Shown here piece after piece: positions 29,461-53,388 of a DNA stretch of 64,000 bases (the stretch's first letter is position 1; every line of letters starts with the position of its first letter). The DNA lies in contig CM053253.1 in assembly GCA_028583405.1 (NCBI GenBank), positions 9,540,441 through 9,604,440 on the forward strand, written 5' to 3'. The stretch is from Pogonophryne albipinna (Eukaryota > Chordata > Actinopteri > Perciformes > Artedidraconidae). The translations under genes were made by a program, and so were the position numbers. Under the pieces are notes generated by a model. That model worked only from the letters and a program-made list of their open reading frames with translations. It did not search any database and was not told the origin of the DNA.

Positions 29461-29820
29461 GGACTGCAGAGGAGGAGGAGAACGGGAAGGACAGAAAGAT
29501 TAGTAAAACTAAGATGAAGAGGAGAAAAGCACTGCAGAAAGAAGAAGAAGATGGAAAAAGAGGAGAGGTGGAAACTTGAGGAGGAATAAAAAGAAGAAGA
29601 GAATCCAGCAGAAACAAATGTTAGGAGGAGAGTAAGAGGGAGCGAGAATATACATTAAAGAATCAACAGAGAAAGAGAAGAGACGAGAATTGATTCAGAG
29701 GGAGAAGGAAGCAGAGAAGTGTGCAGACCGGAGGGTGAGAGGGAAGTAAAAAGGAGCAGGGAGGAGTAGAGAGGGATGGATGGAGGGAGAGAGAGAGGAA
29801 GGGTGGAGGCTCTAATGGGT
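29461..29820 (+). repeat. Polypurine A/G-rich tract
   Basis: The plus strand is dominated by A and G (GAGGAGGAGAACGGGAAGGA, AGAAGAAGAAGATGGAAAAA) directly beside the CA array. Low-complexity DNA without coding support. Confidence 0.8.
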
Positions 29821-29839
29821 CGTCCCCTGTCGTTTTTCA

Positions 29840-30330
29840 TTTGCGGCTTCACTACGCAGTGACAGCTAGAGGCTTCCCCCCCCCCCTCCCCTGCTCAGAG
29901 GAGCTAACCTGAGCGAGAGTGGTAACAGATGCTAATTCCTTCACTCCCCCTCCTCTTCCTCAGCCTCCTATCCCAAGGGAGGTTGGAGGGTTGCCAAAGG
30001 GAGGCTGTGGGAGAAAAGGGGGGGAGAAGGAGGGGAGTAGGAGTTGGTGATGGGGGGGGGGGGGAATGAGCCGACGACTCCCCCGCGTGGGATTACAATG
30101 GATTATCCCGCTAAGACGCGGCACGAGCTGCTTGCTAGCTCTGACAGTGACTGCATGCCGCACCCCGCAACGCACCGTATGGCTAGGCCCTGCCTGGCAT
30201 CGTCATAGCAACAACCCCCCAACACACACCTTGTCTCTCCGAAATAGGCAAGCCAGAGCTTTATTTTCTCCTCCCCCCCTCCTGAGGTGACAGCGACCCC
30301 CTCTCTGACGGGACCAGCTGGCACTCACAT
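29840..30330. other. GC/CpG-rich patch in AT-rich intron
   Basis: About 490 bases with several CpG (CCCCCGCGTGGG, AAGACGCGGCACGAGC, CCCCGCAACGCACCG), in contrast to both flanks. Polymer runs C10 (near 29880) and G11 (near 30054) interrupt it. No recognised coding sequence. It could be an alternative promoter, an unrecognised exon or a decayed repeat. Confidence 0.35.
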
Positions 30331-37610
<7,280 letters not shown>

Positions 37611-37743
37611 GTATGAACACACCCACAGATGCATTGTGTTGAATTACAGACGCATACACACAGTAACACCGTGCCGTTGCAGACGGCAAACAGACAAGAA
37701 ATATTATAAAACTATCTGAGCTGTATGAACATTTGCAGGCCTT

Positions 37744-38008
37744 CAGTAACACACTGGGGTGCATCACATGTCAGTAACACACCGGGGTGCATCACATGTC
37801 AGTAACACACTGGGGTGCATCACATGTCAGTAACACACTGGGGTGCATCACATGTCAGTAACACACTGGGGTGCATCACATGTCAGTAACACACCGGGGT
37901 GCATCACATGTCAGTAACACACTGGGGTGCATCACATGTCAGTAACACACTGGGGTGCATCACATGTCAGTAACACACTGGGGTGCATCACATGTCAGTA
38001 ACACACTG
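37744..38008. repeat. 28-bp minisatellite, nine copies plus a partial
   Basis: The unit begins CAGTAACACACTGGGGTGCA and continues TCACATGT. Nine full copies start at 37744, 37772, 37800, 37828, 37856, 37884, 37912, 37940 and 37968, and a 13-base partial starts at 37996. The copies are identical except that copies 2 and 6 have CCGGGG for CTGGGG. It is head-to-tail without spacers, so it is not a CRISPR. Confidence 0.97.
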
Positions 38009-39623
38009 AACAGTACTGCAGTCTCACAGATAACTGAGCTCTCAGCGATTAAGAAACCAAAATAACAGATCCAAGGTACAGCCTCTTTGAACATAGTGTG
38101 ATTTAGGATGTGGAGAAAAATCTTAATAATTTTGACCAAATATATTGATCTACAAATTGGTGCTTTATTCCAAATATTTACACAATCTGATTTTTGATCA
38201 ATAATCATCAGTCATTTGGATATAATAACTTAATGGACTTGAAACAATTATGAAAACATTTGATTATTACATCTTTCTACTGTAATGCAGACTTATAAAC
38301 CAGAAAAAGACAACATTTATGTCAAATGATAATATTACAATTTTCATAAAATGCTTAAAACTCTAGTTTTGCAAAGAGACAAAGCCATGTCTGCACAAAG
38401 ATAAATATAATGATAGGAGTACTTCATCAGATTTATAAAGGCATGCTTATGCCTGGTTCAGTTTTCCAGTCTAAATCATTGTGGAGCTGAATGCATGAGC
38501 GTCACTTCCACTCAGACCGATGTAAACTTACTTCAACAGCTCTTTGCATATCTGTTCTTGTGTCTGCTCCACTCAATGAGAAAAAACAGCAAAGAAGAAA
38601 TGCCGATGTGTTGCATCATTGAGGTTCCCCAACATCAGCTGGGGCGATTCATAATTGTTGTATATTTTCCCTATATATCATATCCCTTATTTAAATCATG
38701 GTGTCATTGATAGGTATGCTGTTTATTAATCAAATCACATCAGGAGGATGATCAATGATTCATTTTTAGAGCTTATGTTTGAAATATCAGAGACTCTGTG
38801 TAGAAAAGTAATAAAACCCTTCAGTGATATTGGCAAACAATTCAAACAAAGACTGTTATCAGTGGAAACATAACGCCTCTTCATTTTGAGGAAGCACACG
38901 GTTTTTATTTTTTATATACCTGAATAACATAATATGTAAATGTAGAAAATAAAAACTTCAAGCTTCAAGCTATCTATCTACCAAATTTCAACCAAAATGA
39001 ATTACCTTTCTCTCATATCTTGATTACAAATATTTAATTAAAGGTGATACATTGAACTTTAACTACTGTGACAGCATTTGTCATTGAAATGGTGCTTTTT
39101 CTAATTGTATCATTATAATACTGTGTTGCATTCACTGCTTAACTTTCTATTGGTTTAAAACCTTAGTAAAAAACTACGACAAATATATTTTTTTATTTCC
39201 GAAGCACTTTTCTTAACCACGGTTACAAAGTGACCATAAAAGATAATAAACCTGGGGTGTTTTTATAAGCAACTGTACAGAGGAATTTTTAATATAGATG
39301 AGTGACCGCTTTTTGGTTCGAACTAGAACCTTGTCAGCTGTGTCTCACAAACCTTCAAATAGACACAACATCACTGAGCACCACCCATTTGATAAATGAA
39401 TGAAATATTAAAACTTTATATTGTGAGAATTTTAGTTCAAAAACATAGAAATGACAGTATTGGACAGAAAACTGTTCACAATGAGACCCTGATTTGTTTA
39501 AATTTGAGTTGAATGACAGATGGTAAATAGAGAAAGTGGATGAAAAATACTCAAACCCACAATCTGGAAGACACTCAGTGTATGTACATTTAAAAAAAAA
39601 AACAACACTATAACACTCTAAAT

Positions 39624-39990
39624 CAGGGGTGTCAAACTCAAGGCCCGGGGGCCAAATCCGGCCTGCGACTTCATTTTATGTGGCCCCGCAAGAGCTTGCA
39701 AAGAATATAATACGTTTATTATACGGTTACATGCCACTTTAGAGAAGCAGGTTGCCCATAAACTACATGTCCCACAATGCATCTCGTTTTGTGGCATGGC
39801 ACTGAAGAGACTTGCAATTATTTGCCCTGGACTTCTGCTTTCAGACGTAGTTAATTACTATGTTATTACCCTATCCGATAATAATCCAATTCAGAGGCAA
39901 TAATGTAATATAATACATTATTTTATATATATTATATATTTATATAGTTACAACCGGCCCTTTGACTGCAACCATTATGCAAATGTGGCT
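39624..39990. mobile_element. hAT-type repeat fragment (CAGGGGTGTCAAACTC end)
   Basis: Starts CAGGGGTGTCAAACTCAAGG then CCCGGGGGCCAAATCCGGCC, a well-known vertebrate hAT end. Near its right end comes CCGGCCCTTTGACTGCAACC, also typical. The complementary terminal CAAACTC-type end on the right is missing, so the element is truncated. Confidence 0.65.
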
Positions 39991-40924
39991 CTGTTCCTCA
40001 TTTCTTCCTCTCTTTCTCCCACCCTCCCATTACCTCTCCCTCTTGTTTGCTGTGCCTCGCCCTTCCTCTCTCCACCCCCCCTTTACTGTTTACAGCCTCT
40101 CCTCTTCCCTCATTTTCTACTTCAGCTCTGCCCTCCATCTGTGTGATTCTCATTTCCCACCTCTCCTCTTCCCGCTCCATCTCTCTCATCATTTTTTGGC
40201 TTCCTTTCAGCTCTGCTCTTTTCACTCCCAATATCCTCTCTCACCCAACCTCCTCTTTTCTCCCTCCTCTCACTCCTGTTCTCTCTTATTCTTCTGCTGC
40301 TCATGTGCAACCTTGAAGAAAATGGATTATAGATGGAGAAGGAGGGAGGGAGGGTGAATGTAGCTTTTGTGTTGGGAACTAAACACATGCACTCTCTCTT
40401 TGTATGACCCCCTCTCCACTTTCCTTAAGATGTCCAACATAGTAGTAGGAGCTAGTTTGGAAGAATTAATTCAATTCAAATAATAGGTAATATTCATTTC
40501 CTCCAATGATTGACAGTTAATATAAACTAAATAGCTTTCATTGAATTAATAATAGCAGCTCACACTCTGATAGAAGAATACACCAGGATAGAACTTTGCA
40601 AAACAAGTTGTTACATTTATGTTACTTGAACAAATTAAATTAAACATTTGAATAGTCAACATTGTTCTTGGTTTTTGTTATTAACAACAAGGATGTAAGG
40701 TCGGATAAATAATTCACCTTTGCTCACTTTCTCCTAAAGTGTGCATTACAGTATCTACATTACATCGGTTATCTCCTTGGTAGACACATTATATTGTGCA
40801 TCCTTTAATAGATTTTACATGCAATCAACCTTGTTTATGCATGACATCACTATAAGACTATTTTTTTCTTTTAATGTTTACTTTATTCGCTTTTCTTTTT
40901 AATGACTGATTTTAAATGCCATTT

Positions 40925-41002
40925 TCTTAATGTCTTTCATTTTTTGTAAAGCACTTTGAATTGCTGAAAAAGTGCTATATAAATAAACTTGCCTTGCCTT
41001 GG
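40925..41002 (+). mobile_element. LINE/SINE 3' tail
   Basis: TTTTGTAAAGCACTTTGAAT then AAAAGTGCTATATAAATAAA and (CTTGC)n-like CTTGCCTTGCCTTG, a common 3' tail of fish retroposons. Confidence 0.5.
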
Positions 41003-41298
41003 AGCATTATGTGCATAACAGTTTAGTGGTTGAGTGCCAGAGCGAGACAGAGGCGGTGGATGAGAGCAGACAGCTGTTGCTGATCGGAGGAGAGGAGATA
41101 TCAGCATCAAAGTTGATGAGTGGTATTAAATGTACACTGTATGTTTCACTTGGTCTATGAATAACTTCTGTAGCTCATCAAAACACAAGTTAAGTTCCAG
41201 TGTCTTGTCTCTTACGACACACATACTGTATGTCAGCAATAATGCTACGTTAAGTTATACATCCCCCAATGATCTCCTGCCTGTTTGACATGGTGTGT

Positions 41299-41299
<1 letters not shown>

Positions 41300-41343
<44 letters not shown>
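41300..41343. repeat. (GT)22 microsatellite
   Basis: Pure GT repeat; a second one follows 116 bases on. Confidence 0.95.
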
Positions 41344-41344
<1 letters not shown>

Positions 41345-41458
41345 CTATTAATAGGGAGTGAGGTAAGCTGCTTGCCTCAGTCAGAGACTGTAATGGTCAG
41401 CACTGCCCTCATGACCTACTTAAAACAAATTGCAGCGATCCACACACCAGGAATCATG

Positions 41459-41494
<36 letters not shown>
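41459..41494. repeat. (GT)18 microsatellite
   Basis: Pure GT repeat. Confidence 0.95.
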
Positions 41495-41500
<6 letters not shown>

Positions 41501-42211
41501 GTGCAGGATGTTAAGAGAAAGTATACCATCTGCACATCTCACTCTCTGTTGAGGCTTGTTTAAGACTGATGTGTAATAATACCTTTTTGCCGTCTCGTTT
41601 TTATTTTCAGATTTTTATCACGTCTGACATGACAAGTTGTCTGTATGCCTCTGAGACATGTCGGGCTTTGTGACACTAAGAAAGTATAACACTAACTACA
41701 AGGTGCTACTTGAACTTGACTTTTAAGAAACATATCAAGAAAGATTCCAATACTGTTAAATTCAACTTGCAACATTTTAAACAAATTATACCTTTCTTAA
41801 CTGTCAATGCTGCAAAGTCATACCTCCACTGTATGAAAGGAGAACCACTGTTACAGTGACAGCAGGTGGAGGACTTCTCTGCTAAACTTAAAGGAGAATT
41901 ATGATGCTTTTCCAGAGCTAATTTTAAACTAATAAATAAAATACAGTACATGACCATTGTGCAGGCCTGGCCCGGCTCAGAATAACAACATGAAAATGTA
42001 CCTTAAAGTGCTCCACTAAATACAAAGCATTCAACAACCTCTCTCATTAAATCATCAGTTGGGGTAATAACCTATACAAAAAAGGGTTTAATGGGCAAAA
42101 TAAATGAAGCAGCAAAGAGTAATAATACTGAAAGGATAATAATTTACAAGTTGGAACTCTTTTGAATCAAATAGGCATAAAGGTTTTCTGTTGCTTGACA
42201 AGAGATAACAT

Positions 42212-43409
42212 TTAAGGCGAGACACCCCAGGTGAATAGGGTAATTTTTTTAACTTAAAGGTATCAGCTAGAAATTTCTCTAGTTAATTACTTACAATAAG
42301 GCAATTGTCTTTTGTATTACAAGTTTTCTGAAATAGCATGTTTAAATATGCAAATTATCCATTGTCTTATTAAATATGCACATATTTTAACACATTTCAG
42401 GAATCGAAATCTGAACTTTGGATAAAGCCAGGTTCAAAATTCTTGTTTCATTTTGTAGTCATATTAGTATCTAAGGCTTTTACAGAAGGGATATTGGATA
42501 TCTCTCTTTATCACTCCATAAATCAGAAAATACTGTCAACAGCCCTAAAATATCAATTTTCGCCATGTTTTTAGGTATAAAATGTTGTATAATTCAGGCT
42601 ATGAATGATATATGAACAAACCCTTCTGTAAAAGCCTTCATAATATTGATAGGAATATAACTGGAAGGTTTGGTGTCTCTACGTGCTACTGAAGTTGAAA
42701 TTTCGAACTCAGAGTAGGAGAAAAAACTCATTTTGAGAAAACGACCTTTAAAGATTGCAGTGAGGCGCTAGCTAAACCCTCCTGTTCTTTGGATGATAGC
42801 TTGCGCCTCGACGCACTCCGTGAAGGTATTTCATGTTCGGGGTCATTTGTTTTTTGTATAACCTTGCTTCGTGCAAGTGACAATTGTTGTGGTCTTCTCT
42901 GTGAACGTTTTTTTCGCCGTTCTTTTGTCATTTTGAGATTTCAATTTCGAGCGGAAAGCTAACCAGGAAGTGTTTTAGCACACCACGTGACGCATCTGAA
43001 CGAATCACGTTGTCAGAAATTGACACCAGCCAATGAGATTTCGTTTCTTGGTTTAAGACCCCTTTGTGCTTTCACGATTGGTTGCTGATACAAAGGAAAT
43101 GACCATATTTGGATCCGATGAGATTGTGCAGGAGAGACACAGCTTTCCAGCGATATCTCTGTTGACATGGTGCACACAGCGGCCGCGGTACATTATGTTA
43201 CGTTAGAATGCTAACTTTTGGTGAATTTAGGAGAAATCTACAGACGCAAATAGACAAACTATAGTAAAATAAACACTTAAATGTGTATTTTGTACGTTTT
43301 CCTTCCAAAAGCCTGAAAGAAAACATGTTATAGAATCAAAATAGCACAAAATCTCAAAATTGACCAGTACTTGAAAAACGATGTTTTTGCCTGCCGTGTC
43401 TCGCCTTAA
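42212..43409. mobile_element. Kolobok-like TTAA DNA transposon (non-autonomous)
   Basis: Begins TTAAGGCGAGACACC and ends GTGTCTCGCCTTAA, inverted repeats flanked by TTAA on both sides (42212-42215, 43406-43409). TTAA duplications with ends starting in purines fit the Kolobok superfamily; piggyBac is the alternative. An internal complementary pair (AAGGCTTTTACAGAAGGG near 42473 and CCCTTCTGTAAAAGCCTT near 42621) forms a further stem. A short basic open frame (42728-42931, minus) is the only coding trace. Confidence 0.65.
42728..42931 (-). pseudogene. Basic N-terminal fragment of a transposon-borne protein (tentative)
   Basis: A 67-codon frame starts MTKERRKKRSQRRPQQ and contains IPSRSASRRKLSSKEQ. 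Fish transposon-linked open frames often begin with such Arg/Lys-rich stretches and an SRSASRRKL motif (recalled). There is no catalytic domain. It lies wholly inside the TTAA element. Confidence 0.35.
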
Positions 43410-43435
43410 AAAAGTAAAAAATTAGGCTGTAAATA

Positions 43436-44054
43436 TTAAAGGTCCCATGTCATGCTTTTCCGGTTATTACCCGTCCCCTTGTGTGTTATGTAGCTTTTTC
43501 TGCTAGTGGAGCCTCTCAGATGGGGGTACTGCAGCCCCCCCCCTTCCCGCGTCCATGGTGCTCAGGCTGAGTTCAGGCTGAGTTTCGTGATGTCTCGCAA
43601 GTCTCGCAGACCCCACGCAGCAACCAGGAAACTACACCTGTAACCCAGCTCACACTGTCCGCTCCTCACAGCAGCAAGCCGCACAACGTCCCGCCAACAC
43701 GGCACCCAGACCCCACGCAGCATTCTCATCTGTTTGTCCTTATTGTGGTGTCATTTTCTGGTTGCTAACAAATGCCATTGTAACACATAATCACTGATGT
43801 TCCGCTGTAACGGTGGAGGACTCATCAGAACAGAGTGGGCGAGCTGACCAATCAGAGCACACTGGGCTCACAGGGAGGGCGGGGGCTGGAGCTCCAACAA
43901 GCCGTTTAGGACAGAGAGTGAATGCACATACTATACAGAGATGCTGTATGAGAAACCAATGTGAGTTTGAAAATTGCACAAAATAAATCTATTCTAGTAG
44001 ACCTCAACAATGGAATTATGATCAGTAGAAATGGCCATGACATGGGACCTTTAA
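43436..44054. mobile_element. TTAA-flanked MITE (AAAGGTCCCATGTCATG ends)
   Basis: Begins TTAAAGGTCCCATGTCATGC and ends GACATGGGACCTTTAA, with TTAA at both boundaries. The interior is GC-richer with C9 near 43536 and a decayed open frame (43791-43979, minus). It lies only 26 bases right of the Kolobok-like element. Confidence 0.75.
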
Positions 44055-44896
44055 TACTGTGAAGTTCTTTATATTATTCATACAAAGCCTGATCACACCA
44101 CAACAGTGCAGGGACAAAACCACACTGTATCGCCTCAAGGTCAAGAACTACCAGCATTTAACGCGTATACATGTGAAATGTCCAACCAACATTATTCAAC
44201 ATTAAATATTTACCGTTTCATAAGAACATGACATCCACAGTCTGTTTATCTGTGTTTACAGACAAAACACACACTACTAGACCCACAGCCCTTTATTGAA
44301 AAGGAGCAAATAACCCAACGCATAATATGGAGAGCAGTGATTTTCCCCCTGACGATATTTCCACGCTTTAATTCACTGTTAATGTGTCTGTGTGTGCAAA
44401 GTAAATAGTTCCATGTTCATTGCCTCAGGACGCAACACATGACATTAGTGCTGTGCGTCACTTTCTTGTTATCATTCACACTAAACGATCAGCAACATGA
44501 GTGAATGTATAGTCGGCCCTGATAGAAACAGGAAGTAGTTTGACATTTCAATATCCCACTCGTTTTGAGGTGCAGGGAGGTCGAGAGCAAGCCTCAGCGA
44601 ACAAATTGGGAGAACAAGACCTTTGGAAATACTCTTAACAGTGTTTTTACTCTGCTTACATCAGTTTGTAGTGCCTTCAAATGTGGTTGATTTTTCGATT
44701 GAAACAGTGTCATTAACAACCTTTTCTCACTGACTCTTGGTGCGGGAATGTGTCTAGCTGTCTTAGAAAATAGCATCAAGAGCATTTACCTGCAACACCA
44801 ACAAAATGGGTTTATAGTTCAGTAAGGGGGATGAAAAAATTATGCTTTGCTTTGCTCTTTCTTGCTCTGCTAGTGACTATCTCCATGAGACTAACT

Positions 44897-45447
44897 AGGG
44901 TTGGGTTCACAATTGAAACTTTACCGGTACCTTGAACTTGTCAGTACTTTGCTCTGTGTAATAAGAAAACATTTAATTTCTCTGGGGAACACTAAGTCAA
45001 GCCTTCTAAATTCCCTCTCCCCTATTATTTTAACAAGAAACACACACAAAACAAACCCCGTCCCTACTACTTCCAGCCTGTCAGTCTGTCATCAGGGCTT
45101 AGCGTGACACACAAACAAGATTGTCTAAGAGGAGGCACAACTGAGAAATGTTGCGGTGGCCCGTTCTGCATTTTGCATTACAAATAATGCAGAAGGCATA
45201 TTTTGCATCCAGTTTTGAAAAAGTGTAAATTCACTTCCAACCATTGTAAGCTCACCAGCTGCAGTTGTCTCACTTTTTCTCTGACAGCATTCCACACACA
45301 TGGCTTTGTGACAGATAATACTCCCTCCCAAAAAGCGCTCTAAGGTACCAAATCTGGCACAGATTAATAAAACCTGAATCTTCATATTGTTTAACAATGT
45401 GATTCTGTCTGTACCAGTAAAAGCACCAAGCTCGGTACCCAAACCTG
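44897..45447. mobile_element. Degraded inverted-repeat element (AGGGTTGGGT ends)
   Basis: The left end AGGGTTGGGTTCACAATTGA and the right end (read inwards) AGGTTTGGGTACCGAGCTTG are imperfect inverted repeats, with further similarity inwards (ACTTTACCGGTACC against CTTTTACTGGTACA). This is a known type of fish interspersed repeat. No coding capacity. Confidence 0.5.
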
Positions 45448-45645
45448 CAACAAACTAACTGTGCTATTTGCTCAATTTAGATGGCAGTTTAAATCTTGTA
45501 CATAAACCTTACAAAAACACTGGCAGAGAAAACGTTTTGTTTTTTAACTGGGGAGCAACATACTACATTTTAAATGACCTCACAAGCTTGTTTTGTACAA
45601 AAATTCACAAAAACATGGAAACACACCAGCACCACTGCTGCACCC

Positions 45646-45747
<102 letters not shown>

Positions 45748-46167
45748 GACTCACGGTAAATTAGGTTTGCTCTATATTTTTGGGGTTAGCCTTAAAAGAT
45801 TGATGTGCAGGTGAGGTGTTTGTGGGCCAGAGAGGGAGAGTGGCAGCTGTAACGCTTTAATTGCCAGACCAAGTAAAAATCTATGGAAAAATTGACAAAA
45901 ATAACCTCAAACCATTTTTTTTTTTTTTTTACTGACCAGACAGTTTTGTTTTTATGAGCCTCTACCAATTGATCGAGCTGGCCTTTTATGGTAAAAGTGC
46001 ATTTTCGACAATCATCATATACAGTACAGTATTTGTATGCATCAAACTCAAATAAAACACAAACTCAAATACATTTTTTTCTTTTATGGAAAATGAGCAA
46101 TATATACAACCAGATATATTCATAAAAGATGATGAATTATAATTGTAAAACATGGAAAAAAGTAATG

Positions 46168-46710
46168 TTAAAGGTGGGGTAGGTAAGTTTGAGAAACCGG
46201 CTCGATACACTTTTTGTTATATTCCATGGAATGCTCTTAAAGGTGGGGTAGGTCATTTTGGAGAAACCAGCTCGAGTGTGCTAGAATTTGAAAATACACA
46301 GCCGGAACAAATCTGCCACTTCCTTACAGAGCCCCTCCTCCAACACACACGAACGTGCACATGACCAATGAGGGCATGAGATAAGTTTGTGCACAGATGG
46401 AAGGCTGACAGGCAGGTAGGCCATCCAGTTATTTTAGCCGGGCCGGCTAAAATGATTGGTCGTGCTTTTTACAGTACCACGGCTTCCACAGATGACATTT
46501 TTGTATGGATTTTTTGTCAAAGCACTTCAGATATTCATTGCTATCGGGATGTTAAGAGCATTCCATGGAATATAACAAAAAGTGTATCTCGAGCCGGTTT
46601 CTCAAACTTACATCCCGATAGCAATGAATATGTGCTTAGATAAAAAATTGTATTTTCAAATTCTAGCGCACTCGAGCTGGTTTCTCCGAAATTACCTACC
46701 CCACCTTTAA
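46168..46710. mobile_element. Nested TTAA MITE (AAAGGTGGGGTAGG ends)
   Basis: The outer ends are TTAAAGGTGGGGTAGGTAAG and CTACCCCACCTTTAA. A second copy of the same left end begins at 46237 (TTAAAGGTGGGGTAGGTCAT), and parts of the outer left arm (ATTCCATGGAATA, AACAAAAAGTGTAT, GAGAAACCGGCTCGA) recur in complement at 46560-46610. This shows one copy inserted in another of the same family, followed by rearrangement. No coding capacity. Confidence 0.75.
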
Positions 46711-51631
<4,921 letters not shown>

Positions 51632-52340
51632 ATATTTTGTGCAACTTTATGACCTCGCAGTTAAACCAGACTGGCAATCACAACTCACCTCAGGTCTTTA
51701 TTAACCAGTTAAAGTCCTCCCTCTTTATGTCCCCCTGTCTATTGCCTTTTTTATAGTTGAAAAAATCTAATCTTGATGTATTTAAGGCCACAAAGACATT
51801 TCCCACCGCTGTTCTAAAATGCAATACTTAGAAAACATAAATGATAAATGTTTAGTAGGTATACCAAAATGACTTTTTCCACACTTAAGGCAATTTGTGT
51901 TGATTAATGCAGTATTTTCACGAGATAATTACCTGTGCTTTAAACACATGATTTAAAAATATCACTACTCTATACTAATATTCAAGCATCAGCTAAGGAG
52001 TAGATGATATTGTGATACATATCTTAAAGTATGCGGTGTAATTCATAACTACAAAGCGAATACTAATCATATGTCCAACATGTTGAGGAAAGAAAGATGA
52101 AATGCAAGTTTGAATCCAGAATGAATTCCTGTCCCTAGACGTGCTTTTGATCTTTATTGCGGATACGTTTTGTTCTTAAAAAGGGCTGCAATCTCTCTCT
52201 CTCTCTTGCTTTTCTCTCACACACACATAAGCACACTCACACAGGACCAAGGTTATGGGTTGCTGGCACCTCTGTATGATCTGCTTTCAACAGACAACTC
52301 CAATGACTGCCGTTTATAAAAGACACTGCAAAACCTTCCT

Positions 52341-52379
52341 GTGTGTGTGTGTGTGAGTGTGAGTGTGAGTGTGTGTGTG
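52341..52379. repeat. TG/TGAG-type microsatellite at the LINE 5' junction
   Basis: GT repeat with GAGT variants runs directly into the reverse-transcriptase codons, and GT-rich DNA (GTGTTTGTGTGTTTGT) resumes after the LINE tail at 53387. The LINE therefore appears to lie within a TG-rich tract. Confidence 0.85.
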
Positions 52380-53388
52380 GACGACAACGCCCTTGTAGCC
52401 CTCTCGGAAGAGGACCTACAGGGTATCCTATCAGCCTTTGCGAAAGCATACAAACAGCGCGGTCTAGCCATCAACATAAAAAATACCCAAATCCTCCACC
52501 AACCACCACCAAACAGCAGTACGCCTGTCCTACCCCCAAACATCTCCATTGACAACATCAGACTGGAAAATGTGGACCACTTCCCATACCTTGGCAGCCT
52601 CCTATCATCAAAAGCTGTTATTGATGATGAAATACACCATCGCCTCAGCTGTGCCAGTGGGGCTTTCTCAAGGCTAAGGAAGAGAGTCTTTGAGAACCGT
52701 GACCTCCAAGCAAAGACCAAAATCTTGGTCTATAAAGCTGTGGTGCTCCCCACTCTTCTGTTTAGATCAGAAGCCTGGACCACATACAGCAGGCACTTAA
52801 AGGCACTTGAGGCATACCATCAGAGATCCCTCTGAAAAATCCTTAGGATTAGCTGGGAGGATCGGCGCACTAACACCAGCGTCCTGGAGGAGGCTGACAT
52901 TCCCACCATCACTGCCACCATTGCCCAAAACCAGCTCAGATGGACTGGCCATGTTATCCGCATGCCTGACTCTCGCCTCCCAAAACAAGTCCTTTATTTC
53001 CAACTTGCTAAAGGGAAACGGGACCCTGGAGGCCAAAAGAAGAGGTACAAAGATAACATAAAAACAAACCTAAAGAAGTGCCACATAGACCTAAAAGCTT
53101 GGGAAGACATGGTAACAGACAGGGCGACCTGGAGAAACCTTGTCCGTGAGGGTGCTGCACTATACAATGATGATCTCTGCCATGCTGCACAAGACGAGCG
53201 CAGACTCAGGAAGGAGAGATCAACCACCAAACAGGTCCAACCCAAACCCTCCACCACTACATTCCCATGTCCACATTGCACAAGAATAATCGGGTCCAGA
53301 ATCGGCCTCTATGCCCACCTGAAGACCCACAAGGACCAAGAAGGAGGACAGTCATACTCGACTACGAGTGACCGCCGATGATGATGGT
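52378..53388 (+). pseudogene. 5'-truncated non-LTR retrotransposon: reverse-transcriptase C-terminus and zinc finger
   Basis: The frame starts at DDNALVALSEEDLQGIL, the DD of the reverse-transcriptase YADD box, and runs through DHFPYLGSLLSSKAVIDDEI and ILVYKAVVLPTLLF. It then meets an in-frame TGA (52833-52835), where relatives have a sense codon before KILRISWED. It continues without further breaks through IAQNQLRWTGHVIRMPDSRL to a C2H2 zinc finger, CPHCTRIIGSRIGLYAHLKTH, and stops at 53380. The endonuclease, the palm N-terminal half and the 5' end are missing. The 3' end is a GATGATGATG run. The I/Nimb-like clade is my best guess from the C-terminal zinc finger and (GAT)n tail. With one stop in about 333 codons, the copy is fairly young but dead. 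Confidence 0.88.

Larger units (their letters stand above)
38009..42211. other. Upstream nol4l intron, part 5
   Basis: AT-rich, no exon recognised. Holds a hAT-type fragment, a pyrimidine-rich tract (39991-40290), a LINE/SINE tail near 40930-41001 and two TG arrays. Confidence 0.5.

Noticed and set aside
37744..38008. Regular 28-bp repeats resembling a CRISPR array
   Set aside because: Copies are head-to-tail with no spacers, in vertebrate DNA; a minisatellite.
39962..40388. 131-codon plus-strand and 88-codon minus-strand open frames
   Set aside because: Ser/Leu/Pro- or Glu/Arg-rich translations of a polypyrimidine tract; no start context or homology.
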